Of a DNA stretch of 64,000 bases, positions 31,908 through 42,035 are shown piece by piece. Origin of the DNA: Zoroaster sp. YZ-2022 (lineage: Eukaryota; Echinodermata; Asteroidea; Forcipulatida; Zoroasteridae). How positions within the stretch are numbered: position 1 is the first letter of the stretch; each line of letters begins with the position of its first letter. The stretch is taken from NCBI GenBank assembly GCA_029582265.1, contig CM055819.1:11333087-11397086 (forward strand), in the 5' to 3' direction. The position numbers and the translations under genes are program-made. The notes beneath the pieces were generated by a model. The model was not told the DNA's origin. It saw nothing but the letters and a program-made list of their open reading frames with translations, and ran no database searches.

Positions 31908-32156
31908 TCGCCGAACGATAATTTTTAACTGTCGTTACAGCGAGGCCGCTATCAAACAGATAGAATAAAATTCACCCACCGCCTACAGAAGAATCGGTGG
32001 GGACGATGAGAGTGGAGTTTACACCATCTAAAGAAATGGACGTAGTCTGCTGTTGTAGACCTTCCTTGTGGAAGATCTACGGCCGCCTGCCGCCAACTCC
32101 GCAGCCCGGACCGAAAGGCCGCTGCGCGGAAGGATCGGGAGACAATACCCAGCAGG
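31908..32156 (-). other. DIRS spacer between RT module and recombinase
   Basis: About 250 bp with no recognisable frame. It probably contains the decayed N-terminal core-binding part of the recombinase. Confidence 0.5.
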
Positions 32157-32522
32157 TCAGGTGAAGATTCCCGGAGCTGGGTGCAGGTAGTTCGACCGGG
32201 CTGGAAAAGAATGTCCGCCTGCGGGGAGAACCACCGGCCTGTGGACCAGGAGTCGGAGAAGCCTGGGAAACCACGCCTGGCGGGGCCAAAACGGAGCCAC
32301 GAGGAAAACTTTGCAATCGTCCTGCTCTATCTTGGCCAACACCCTCGCGATCAGGGAGAACGGGGGAAAGGCGTAGGCCAGAAGGCCCTCCCACGAGATC
32401 GCCAGAGCGTCTGTCCGCCAGGCATTGGGGTCGTAAACCCTCGTACAATAAACCGGGAGCTGGTTGTTGTGCGAGGTCGCAAACAAGTCCACGTGAGGAC
32501 GGTCGATCATGTTGAAGATCAA
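32157..32522 (-). pseudogene. DIRS conserved region after RNase H
   Basis: The 121-codon frame contains PHVDLFATSHNNQLPVYCTR, then AWRTDALAISW, YAFPPFSLIARVL and APFWPRQAWFPRLLRLL. This block regularly follows RNase H in DIRS and related elements. The upstream join to RNase H is in another frame, so an indel separates them. Confidence 0.8.
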
Positions 32523-33100
32523 TTATACCACCGAGGGGAGAAGGGTCCACTCTGTGGGGACAACCCGCCCGAGACAGGGCGTCGGCCAGCGAATTGTCCA
32601 CGCCGGGATGTGAATCGCTGACAAGGTGATGTTGTAGCAAATGCACCAGTGGAGAAGGTCCCACGTCAAAGGCGCACAGTTGCCCGGCGTGTTCCCCTGG
32701 CGGTTGATATAGGCCCACGACAGTGGTGTTGTCGCACCGTATGCGGACCGCCTGCCGGTAACCTGGACGCTGGAAACGCCGAGGGCCAGCGACACCGCTA
32801 ACATCTCTCCAACACATTGATATGGAGAGACCGCTGATCGGTCGACCATACCCCAAGCCGCCTGCAGTGGGGCAGACTGGCCCCATCCGGACAGCGACGC
32901 ATCCGTCGTGATGGTCACCGGACGGTTGCGGGCGCCGGAAAGACCGACCCTTCGTGAGGTTGTCGGAGGACATCCACCAACGGCGCGGGACCAGGAAAGG
33001 AGCGGTCGGAACCGGCAGTCGATGGAATGCCGGCTGGGCGGAACACCGACAACAGATGGAGTTGGATCGGGCGCATGCGTAGTCTGCAAAATCGATGAGA
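32523..33100 (-). pseudogene. DIRS RNase H domain, frame-broken
   Basis: RNase H removes the RNA strand during reverse transcription. One frame shows VTITTDASLSGWG with the first catalytic Asp and CVGEMLAVSLAL with the Glu. A second frame shows VRIRCDNTTVVGL with the next Asp, and then HPGVDNSLADALSRAG near the end. All expected acidic residues can be found, but they are split between two frames, so at least one indel separates them. Confidence 0.85.
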
Positions 33101-34040
33101 TCGACCATGCTGGACATGAGACCCAACAACTTCAACCAGGCCGGGCCGGAGCCACCACCCGGCAGAAAAAGCAACACGCATTGGATGAGATTTGTCACCC
33201 GCCCGAGTTGGCGGGCGAGACTCGCACAGAGGTCGAGCTGGGCCCCCAAGAAAGACGGAGTCTGCGAGGGGACCGGGTGCGACTTCTCGGCATTGACGAT
33301 GAAGCCGAGATCGGCCGCCATCCGCCATGTCTGTGCCACTGCCGCGGCCGTTGCCTCGCGGGAGCGGCCCACGACAATCCAATCGTCCAAGTACATGAAC
33401 ACCGAGATCCCCCGTTGCTGCAGTGCCTTCCCGATCACTCCCGCCACCCGGGCGAACACCCTGGGGGAGGTGGAACGACCGAAGGGGAGAGCGACAAACT
33501 CGTACATGACGTTGCCGTACTGGAAGCGGAGGAACTCCGGTGTTCCGGACGAATCGGGACATGGAGATAGGCATCCCGCAAGTCCAAACCGCCACCCAGG
33601 CCGGGGGCAGATGGACTCAATTACCTTTAAAGTCTGCATCCGGGAAACGCGGCGGCGGATGTATCGGTTGAGGGCCGAGATTCAGTATGGGACGCCACGC
33701 GTCCACCCCTTTTGGGAACCAGAAAAAGGTGGACATAAATCCGCCCGCCCGCCCGACTGGGACCGGGCGCACGGCGTGTTTGAGGAGGAGAGACCTTAGC
33801 TCCCCCTCGAGAGTGTGGCGTTTTGATACGTCCGACGGGATGGGAGTCGGATGAACGAACATGTCCGACGGGGGGGGTGCTCGTAAATTCCAGCGCGTAA
33901 CCGCGGCTGACGGTTTCGAGCACCCACTGATCGGACGTGAATCGAGCCCAGGACCCGCTGAAGTGGCGGAGGCGGCCCCCCATGGGTCCGTCGATGGGAG
34001 GCCACCACAAGCCGAGCGCGTCACTTGCGCCAGCCCCCGG
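33101..34040 (-). pseudogene. DIRS reverse transcriptase, frame-broken
   Basis: Fragments appear in the expected order but in different frames: FTSDQWVLETVSRGYALEF at the domain start, GGFMSTFFWFPKG and WRPILNLGPQ, then LDLRDAYLHVPI (first catalytic Asp), then FVALPFGRSTSPRVF, then FMYLDDWIVVGRS, the YLDD catalytic box. At least three frame changes occur between 34024 and 33435. Motifs and active-site Asp residues are intact within each fragment, so decay is recent or partly due to assembly errors. Confidence 0.92.
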
Positions 34041-35961
34041 AATAGCGGGGGCCCGATGCGTGTGAGCCACGGCCGGGCTGGGGCTGTTGACCCCCGGTGT
34101 AAGATTGGCCACGCGCGCTGCGTGCCCCTCTATCACCGGGCGACCGAAATTACCACGAGCTGCCTTGAACGGCTTACGGCGTGGAATCTTGAAGGTCGCC
34201 TTGTCGGCCTTACGTGCCGATTTAGGAGCGGGCTGAGAGGGTTTGTTTAAATTAATCTTCTCAGTGGCCTCGAGACGCTTTGCCTCCGCCTCCATCGACT
34301 CCTGAAATTTACCTGCGAAGAGGTCAGGGCCGAGGAGGGGGAGTGCCTCTAGGCACGCCTGCCGCACCCTCCGACGGGAGGAATAGCGCGTCCAGCACGT
34401 TGGCCCTGCGGGCAGTAGCTGCCAAGGTAGAGATACGTGAGAACTGGTCCAGGGAAGTGTGCAATCCATGGTCAAGGCAATGGAGGGCCGCCGTGAAGAG
34501 GTCCGCCGGAACGGGCGAATCCTCCTCGCAACCCAAGGCCAAGTACTCCGTGAGGAGCAGGAGGAATGACGACGCACGCAGCCCCAGACGTGAGGCTGTG
34601 TCCACCTTCTTGAGGGTATCCTCAAGCTTCCCCCTCGAGCGGTCAGAGAAAGGATTCTTCGCTGAGGAAGAACCCCCATCAGCCGCCAACTTGTCCTTCG
34701 CAGAGTCCGGTACTACCGGCGCTGTGAAAAACTGAGTAAAATCAGCCGCCGGGAAGCGGTAGTAACTCAACTCCCGCTTCTTATATGGAGACCACTTTGC
34801 CGTCTCGGCAATGGAATTCATGCGCTCAACACACACCAAGTCGAGCGGCAGTACTGGAAAAACTGGTGTACTACTGGCCGTCGAACCGGTCATGTGCTTG
34901 AACGACTGACGGCTGGAGCCAGCTGTCTCCTCCAGGGAGGGAAGCTGCAAAACTCGCACCATGTCGCATTGTACCAAACGCAGTTCCGTCTCCATGACCG
35001 AGAGACGCTGCATGTGGACAGACTCGTCCTCAGAGCCCGACTGGGAGGGACGAGTTGACACGGGCGACTGGGCCGAGTCCCCCGGCGGGACCACCGGAGC
35101 CGCCCGGGCCGAAGGGCCCACGGGTGGAACCGGGGCCGCCACGGCCGGGGGACCCATCACCTCCACCGAGAACTACGAGGATGGATGGAGACTCAACGCA
35201 GGGGGAGAGGCGGGCGCACGGCAGACTGTGTGAGGTGGGCCCACATATGACTGAGTCGCCCAGCCTGGGTCAGGATAGAGACCCGGAAGTGGGGGACGAG
35301 CGGGGCCGAGTTGGCCCGGCAAACCGCCTGGGTGATAAGCAGACATGGCTGACACCGAGGCCGTAATGGACTGCACGGCGTGAAGAAACTCGGCCCGAGA
35401 CATGGCTCCGGCGTTTCTTACGGTGTGAGACCGGGCAGGCGAGCCCGAACTGGGCGAGATCGATGGCTAGAACGCCCACGCTTCTTCCCTCTCACGAGGC
35501 GCTCCGGTCGATTCTGAGGATAATTCAGTCGACCCGGAGGCATCGGCACGCCCGACGGTCCGAAGAAATCGGACCCGGTGGGGCTGAGTCAATGAGGCCA
35601 GGCCGGGCGGTGACTGCCCGGCGTGCGACGCTATCAGCCCGGGAGAATGGGCCAGCGAAGCACCGGTCGCTGGACCGAGCAAACCACCCCCAGCACCCGT
35701 GGCGACTGCCATTGGACCGGGAGCACTCGGGTCGTCAGCGGACACGGAATGGGCAGTGGGGCCCGGAGTCGGGACCTTACCCTTCCGTGGGCCTTTTTTC
35801 TTGTAGGTCACCCTGGCAGAGGAGGATGTTTTGGATGAAACCTTGCCAGGGGAGCTACCAGTATGTTTGCCAGTACCGCTTGAAATGGCTGGTACGGGGG
35901 ACAAGATCTCGTCCCCCGTCCTACTGCGGCGGTGGCGGGATAGAGCCACCGGAGCAATCAC
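34041..35961 (-). pseudogene. DIRS GAG-like region
   Basis: Frames 35961-35467, 35403-35173 and 35166-34324 cover it in turn. The first is Pro/Ser/Gly-rich with a basic patch (YKKKGPRKGKVPTPGP). The second begins MSRAEFLHAVQSITASVSAM. The third is helical and Leu-rich (HMQRLSVMETELRLVQCDMV, TAKWSPYKKRELSYYRFPAA). A Lys/Arg-rich end (KIPRRKPFKAARGN, near 34170) leads straight into the RT in one frame, so GAG and RT may be one polyprotein or overlap. No zinc knuckle was seen. Confidence 0.75.
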
Positions 35962-36225
35962 CCGAGGACACGGCCCGTCCCGGGGAGAGGAAATTCTCCC
36001 CGGTGCTGACGGACTCGGCCCTCACCAAACGTTTAGCCATCTTGAAAAAGACGAAACTTGATGAAACTCTACACTGAAGAAAAATTCTCTAAAGCACACT
36101 AACTCGGTGCTAGCACAGTTATCTTAGTAGATAAATTTGTCTTAACGTAAAGCCAAGAAACTGGAAGGAAAACTGTCTGTTGCCGGAGCAAATCAAAACG
36201 TGACCTACCAGTCCTGCTGCGCTAG

Positions 36226-36356
36226 AGAAAAGAGGAAGATAAACGTGGCGTGATGCCGCAGGGCAGCATGGGTAGTAGAGGGCGCTATTGTGTGTGAAAA
36301 GTCTTAGCGTATTGTTCTGCTATATTAGGGAAATATGCATCGGTAGATGGCCCTCC
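36226..36356 (-). repeat. DIRS left inverted terminal repeat
   Basis: Inverse match of 30413-30543. In element orientation this is the 5' end, ahead of the GAG-like region. The outer extension 36357-36376 (AGGTAAGTAGAGTGATGTAG) is copied in the internal complementary region. Confidence 0.95.
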
Positions 36357-36376
36357 AGGTAAGTAGAGTGATGTAG

Positions 36377-37185
36377 ACACATGTACAGTGTATTCACAGT
36401 TTTGTCAAAGTAGCATGCAACATGTGGAGGGGGAGGGGCGCTCATTCCTCAGTATGGCAGCTAAAGAGTTCAGAGAAAGATTTTTTCTACAAATTTACAG
36501 TAACATTTTTATTCAGAAATATGTTTGTGTGTACATGTGTATGTACTGTATGCTAATTCTGAAGAATTCTTGAATTTTGTATTTAGCAAATTGTGAATTT
36601 TGTGTGCATTTGTGTATTATGCAATACAAGCCAAATCTTTTACTGAGATGAACTGGCATGATTATGCATTTTTATTCCCAAAGGGAGATGTTGTTGTGGA
36701 GATAATGCATGCTGTAGGATACGCAAGTATTTGAAGAAAAAGCAAAACAAAGGTATGTTTAAATAATATTCAGAAAAGCCAATCGTCAGAAGTTCCAGTG
36801 CTTGAGAACAATTTCTGTGGAAAACATTGATAAAAATGTGTGATGTTTTCAGTGGCATAACTGTGGGGGATATTGGGGCATTTCTGAAGTCTGTGCAGTG
36901 TGCACATCCTACAGGTTCATGTACAACATGTATACACTAGCTGTGAACAGTGGAAAATTGCTTTGTACACATGAAAAACAATGGAAGTCACTTTTAGACA
37001 CTTGATAAAGAGTAGACCTGGTCTGGTTCCCTGACACAAATAAAAAAATCATCATGGACTTTTTAACAGTTCTATAGGCTACCAGCCCAAAATTTGAAAC
37101 AAGCCACAATTTGAGCAGTGTATGCATTAAAAAAAATAAATAGATCGTATTTAATCAAATGCATATATGTTTTTTTTCTTTTCAG
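36377..37185 (+). other. intron after the DIRS insertion
   Basis: AT-rich, no recognised element. It ends in a polypyrimidine run and TTTTCAG at 37179-37185. Confidence 0.5.
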
Positions 37186-37212
37186 ATTCTGGAGCAGGGC
37201 AGACATCCTCAG
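37186..37212 (+). CDS. 27-bp phase 1-1 micro-exon
   Basis: TTTTTCTTTTCAG before and CTCAG|GTAAAC after. With the split Asp codon it reads DSGAGQTSS. Very short, but both splice sites are good and the phase agrees with the neighbouring exons. Confidence 0.45.
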
Positions 37213-37895
37213 GTAAACACGTACATATAACAATTGAACAACATTCCATGATTCCCATCCATTCTCCCACTCAACTCCCTTAGCAACTCTGAAAAAAACT
37301 ACATGTAAGACATGCCTAGTCTTGCATCAAGACATTTTTGAGACATATACTGTCCAATTTGCCCTGTTAAGCAATTCTGCTGACGCCCAGCTAATGCCAG
37401 GCCTGGAATTTCGTTCTTGTTGGTTGGGGCAAGGCCACTTCTCTTGAGTAAACGGCACTTCCATTAGAATGTTAGAATGTCTATGGGAACATTTATAAGG
37501 GGGGCCAAGACCAGGACAATGAGGCCATGGTCTCACTGGCCTCCATGAAATTCCTGGCCTATAATCAAATACATGACAGAAATAGCAAGTTGTAATGGGA
37601 CCCGGCCTGCTGATGGTGCTTATAACAAAACTTGATGTTAAAGGGAAGGTACATACATGTACATGTACAACACAGGTATTTGGAAATGTTCATTTCAACC
37701 ATATACATGTATAGATTTTAAGAGATTTCTTATAAAACAAACCTGTGAATATTCATCACAATAGGTGCTCATGGTTTTGAGAAAAAGATGAAAATTGTTA
37801 AAGGTATTTTATGTAAAGATGAAAGCACTTGATATGGAATAATTTCTTAGCATGATTGATACTTGTAAATAAGGATCTTTGTGGGTATCAGTACT
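37213..37895 (+). other. intron
   Basis: No recognised element; ACATGTA words near 37655-37712. Confidence 0.5.
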
Positions 37896-37897
37896 TA

Positions 37898-39236
37898 CCG
37901 TAATTTCCTGCGTATAAGACGCTCGGTGTATAAGGCGCATTACCCCAGAATCGGGGGAATGTGATTAAAGTGTCAACGTACAAGGCGCACCATGACCGCT
38001 GACACAGAGGCCAGCTGGGTGCCACTCATTGTCGGTACATCGCCACAAAGGGGTCATTGTGTTGCGCCACTCCCTGAACTGATGGTCTGTGTGCCACAAT
38101 AAAAACTATTCAATTGGACGAAGGCCGAGTTTAGTGTTTAGCAGAAAATGTTCCCAGAAAAATGTAGCCCTGTCGATCCAATTGTATTGATTTTTTAATC
38201 GGTTAGCTAATGTGCGTGGGGCTAGAGATCGGATTGGTTTCAGAAGTATAATTCTCAATATAAATTATAGTTTGTTTCAAATGAACTATAGCCATCAACA
38301 AACACAAATTCGTATAATTATCGTGTCATGTGCAATGCATCGGAAACGATGTTATTGGTATACACGTTAAATTATTTGCTTACCTCCATGCTTGCATAAA
38401 CAAGCCATTTTCGCGACGTGATCCCGCGAGCCGCATCCCGCTCATTTCATTCATAAAAAGTGGCAACCATAAATTGTCCAATAAGCATGCAATACGTACG
38501 TGCACTTGCTTCTCTCCATTGCTCAGCCCGGGATTCCCCTTAATATGCAACTTTCCCAACAAACCTTGTTCCCAACGTTTACCTGAAGGTCTCGAATGTG
38601 GATTCAAGACCCATGGGGACGAGCTTGGTCATGACCTGCAGGGACACGTGGACGATGATGACATCATAATTCCAGTGCGGTTCCAATCAGGTGCCGGGAA
38701 AGACTGGCCACACACTGCCCGATGAGCGTTACCACGCTGGCTATGGAGTCAACAGTAAAGGGATAGGAAGAACTCTCTATCCCTTAACTGTTGACTCCAT
38801 AGCCAGTGTGTGGTACGAAAAAATAAATTGTGTCCTGCTGCCCGTTGTGGTACGCCTTTGTCGGTAAGCACGGCCACGCAGTAAGGTGAATTGTATGCAT
38901 GATTGGCATGTGCCAACAACAGTTGTGGTACGGCTTTGTCGGAAAGCAAGGCAACGCAATAAGGTGAATTGAATGCATGATACATGTGCGCCAACAAAGG
39001 TTGTTATGGGCATTGTCGGAAACCACAGCACGGCCGTAAAGGTGAATGAATGCATGAAAATCTTGCGCTAACAACCTTCATTGGAAAACACGGCCGCTTT
39101 GTTAGGTTGAGGTCCACCGAAAGTTACACAAGCGGTAATCATCACTTTGATCTCAAGCGACACCAGATAAGACGCAGTGACGTTTTCGTACCTTTGAAAG
39201 TCAGATAAGCCGCGTCTTATACGCAGGAAATTACGG
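37898..39236. mobile_element. 1.34-kb DNA transposon with TA target
   Basis: Perfect 25-bp inverted ends starting CCGTAATTTCCTGCGTATAA sit between TA dinucleotides (37896-37897 and 39237-39238). A TA duplication suggests the Tc1/mariner/pogo group. No transposase is visible; the open frame at 38330-38725 has no known domain. Inside are a 30-bp hairpin at 38738-38807 (GGCTATGGAGTCAACAG / CTGTTGACTCCATAGCC) and a tandem repeat at 38844-39110. Confidence 0.85.
38844..39110. repeat. tandem repeat inside the TA transposon
   Basis: About three and a half units of roughly 80 bp. Each has a TTGTGGTACG or TTGTTATGGG start, a TTTGTCGG or ATTGTCGG word, an ACGGCC or AAGGCAACG word, AAGGTGAAT, ATGCATGA and a GCCAACAA or GCTAACAA end. 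Units differ by many substitutions, so the array is old. Confidence 0.75.
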
Positions 39237-39295
39237 TATGTTTTTTTTAACAGAAAGCTTATATTAATTCTCATTTCACATTTGTTTTATTTCAG

Positions 39296-39337
39296 TGAAA
39301 ACTGAAACATGTACGGATTGCTGCACCAATTTTTTCT
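39296..39337 (+). CDS. 42-bp phase 1-1 exon, Cys/Thr-rich
   Basis: TTTATTTCAG before and TTTTTCT|GTAAGT after. It reads VKTETCTDCCTNFF with three Cys. Good splice sites and matching phase. Confidence 0.5.
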
Positions 39338-39964
39338 GTAAGTATCACATTTCAGAGTATTGTCACAGCAAAAAATGTTTAAAAATTTGTAATTGTTGCA
39401 GTTTTTGCATTTTTTTAATTTTCCTTATTTAGTTTTCTATTGTTTAGAATTATGACATAGCTTTGCATATTCTTTGTGTTAGAGTTTTTTCAATGAACCA
39501 GACTTGATTAATTACAACATTAATAGCAATTTGTTTTAAAATGAACTCTGTGTGTGTGAGTAGTATAAGAGTTAATGGAAGGTACAACATCCTTAATGTT
39601 GGCCAAACAGCTCCCATGGGTATCCTTACTCTCTCAGCATCAACATGTACATTAAACCACCAAAGTGTGACAAACATTCACAACAGAAAACTAACATAAA
39701 ACCTACAGAAAACTTAAGGAAAACACTTGGAGCAATTTTTTGTAAATGTGCATATTTGTTTGTGTGTTTCTCTGAAATGAGAGCACTTATAAAAATTACA
39801 CAATGTTAACCTTGCACAGGCTGATTGTTTCTTTGAAAGAGCGTAAGCATGCTCGTAGAAATAGATTTGCCAACATTAACCAATGTTTGTACCTTCCTTT
39901 AATGCAAGTTTTTTAGATTTATATTTAGAGATTCAAATGCAGTTCCTTAATTTATTGCTTCAAG
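39338..39964 (+). other. intron
   Basis: No recognised element. Confidence 0.5.
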
Positions 39965-40036
39965 GTTGTGCATGGGGAAATGAGGTTATTAACCATCATC
40001 ATCATGACCACCAATATCACCCTGTCAGCACAAAAG
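39965..40036 (+). CDS. phase 1-1 exon, His-rich
   Basis: TTGCTTCAAG before and ACAAAAG|GTAATT after. With the split codon it reads CCAWGNEVINHHHHDHQYHP, then VSTK. The His cluster could bind metal, or simply be an expanded codon run. Phase agrees with the neighbours. Confidence 0.5.
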
Positions 40037-41431
40037 GTAATTTACCTGGATTAGTCAGGGTTCCAAACATTTGATAATATGAAATGGGACTGACCATGGT
40101 CATTAACTCTTCCAACTTGATCCTCTGGGTTTTCTGTATACCTTGTTCCCTCTGCTTTTTCACCCTGGAGTGGGACGATTTCAAAATTCCAATTTATTTC
40201 ATAATTATTTCAGTAAAATTACTCATCCAAAAATTTGTTGTGTTAAAAATATTCATATAGACATAATAAAGTGAACAGAAGGGTAATAATTAATGTTTTG
40301 TTTTCTCAAATAATATTCACACTGTTTTTTCATCATGTTTGGAGTAGCCAATCAGCAGAAATCAATTTTCTATCAGAAATGTAGTGATAACTACATGTAC
40401 ATGTAGGTAGACCCTGGAGATGAGGTTAATACATTCCCCTTTCCACTGAGACAAACAAACACCCATTACAATGTTGAATTATTGGAATTTATTCTGCAAT
40501 ATGGTCACAATGGAATGGATCGAGTGCCTTAGATAAAATAACAAAACATACACTTTGCGTTTTAATAGCATGTTGTGATTAAATGAAGTGTACACCTTTA
40601 CCCGATAACAAAACTACTAAATTAGAATCTAAAATATGATGTGAAGTTGGTGACGGTAACTACATGTAAACATTTTTTGAAGGGTTAAAGAAAAATAATG
40701 GAAGTCTTGTTTTTGGTTATTCGTACTTAGAGTTCATTACTTTTTAAAATAGGGTTGAAAATATTTACCATTTTGTATTGTCTTTAAAGAGAAAATAGTG
40801 AAAAGGCATTCAGATGGTTTTAGTTCATTTCCATGTGGAATTCATATCTCCGCGGGAGGAAAATTTTTTTTTATATATAATAAATATAAATATATAATAT
40901 TTTCAAGGGATCTTTGATACCATCATCAACTGGTATTTTTATGATGAAGTTTCCTCGGCAGATGCATCTGCAGTAGTAATCGGATTAACTAATGAAGATG
41001 TGACAAGAAGTTTATCTCCTGAATTGTTTTTACCCTCAGAGCCTCACAGGCAGCTCTCGCTAAGGGAATATAAACTCTGTAGTCGGATTAAAGATTGGTA
41101 GTGGCGTGGACATGGGTGATAATAGACCAAACCTTTATTACCAGTTGTCAGGAACTTCCCAAGTTCCTTTACATGTACATGTGAACATCCTTTATCAATA
41201 TTGTCAGGAAAACCTTCCTACTTATAAATAATTAGTCAAGAAACATAATAAAAAATAATAACAAATATACATTTCTTCAGTAAATAACAGTTTCAGTCCT
41301 CAATATTTTATAGATGTTTTAGACTGATTAAGTTAATTGACAAACACTTTTACTTTAAAAGTAATAAATGATCAAATATCTTATAGTGCATTATTTTAAC
41401 ATCAATAAGTTCATGATTGACCACTGAACAG
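40037..41431 (+). other. intron
   Basis: Non-coding; TATATAA-rich near 40870-40895. The sequence from about 41113 onward is the start of the unit that recurs at 48662. Confidence 0.5.
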
Positions 41432-41485
41432 CACTTCTACAAGCACCTCCGACAGCACCACCGGAAGAAGATGCAAGTGGAAGAG
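41432..41485 (+). CDS. array exon a, copy 1 (Pro/Ala-rich)
   Basis: CCACTGAACAG before. Phase 1 reading gives ALLQAPPTAPPEEDASGR up to AAGAG|GTCAAA, which keeps phase 1 but is a weak donor. A second donor CATAA|GTTTTT at 41520 would change phase. A copy lies at 49003-49056. Confidence 0.4.
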
Positions 41486-41555
41486 GTCAAAACACACAGC
41501 AGAGTCAACTAATACATAAGTTTTTATAATTGACTTCTTGTGATTTGCTTCTTAA

Positions 41556-41725
41556 CAGCGGCGTAGCCAGGACTTTTTCAGTGGGGGGGCCCAGGGGGTA
41601 TGGGTTTTTTCCCTTTAATTTTTCTTTTCTGTTTTTTGGGGGCACTATGAGGATTTTTCGTGGGGGCACCTGGGGGGGGGGCACTGGAAATTTGTGTCCC
41701 CCAGGCCCCTGTGGCTATGCCGCTG
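41556..41725. mobile_element. 170-bp hAT-type MITE
   Basis: The ends CAGCGGCGTAGCCAGG and TGGCTATGCCGCTG are inverted repeats, flanked by the 8-bp duplication CTTCTTAA (41548-41555 and 41726-41733). The homologous copy at 49119-49126 has the empty site with a single CTTCTTAA. G-rich inside. Half of a related element lies at 42560-42640 and 52640-52710. Confidence 0.92.
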
Positions 41726-41948
41726 CTTCTTAAAGGGAGTGTACACCTTTAGTCATTATTCTATTAGAAATGATGAGAAGTTCAGTGGTGATGGTACTAA
41801 ACATCCTGAGAAATTAGTCCATCATGCTGTCCTTTTTTAGAAAACGTGAAATTTATTCAGTGTTTTGCAAATTTTAAATGGATTACGAACAAATAGAATT
41901 GTTTTCAAATTGTTTTCTTCAAACTGCAACTTTTGTACAATTGTACAG

Positions 41949-42035
41949 AGACAACTGCAACCACAACGAGCACTCCGGCAATAGCAGATCAAAGTGATTC
42001 AGGAGGAGGGAACTCTGAGCAGGGTCATCAGAATG
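41949..42035 (+). CDS. array exon b, copy 1 (Thr/Ser/Gly-rich)
   Basis: ATTGTACAG before and CAGAATG|GTAAGT after, 87 bp, phase 1-1. It reads ETTATTTSTPAIADQSDSGG followed by a Gln/Asn/Gly-rich end. A mucin-like or disordered linker in composition. An identical exon occurs at 52007-52093; the partial unit at 48662 lacks it. Confidence 0.6.

Larger units (their letters stand above)
30364..36376 (-). mobile_element. DIRS-type tyrosine-recombinase retrotransposon
   Basis: A GC-rich 6.0-kb element lies on the minus strand inside a host intron. In element order (descending coordinates): left terminal repeat (36356-36226), GAG-like region (35961-34041), reverse transcriptase (34040-33101), RNase H (33100-32523), a conserved post-RNase-H region (32522-32157), tyrosine recombinase (31907-31136), internal complementary region (30697-30604) and right terminal repeat (30543-30413). 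Inverted rather than direct terminal repeats, an internal complementary region and a recombinase in place of an integrase are diagnostic of DIRS. Multiple frameshifts show it cannot be coding-competent as written. No target duplication is expected for this group. Confidence 0.95.

Noticed and set aside
32181..35366. Long plus-strand open frames opposite the DIRS genes
   Set aside because: They are GC-rich shadows of the minus-strand RT and GAG frames, with no domains.
30364..36376. LTR (Ty3/Gypsy-like) retrotransposon
   Set aside because: The terminal repeats are inverted, there is an internal complementary region, and a tyrosine recombinase is present instead of an integrase.
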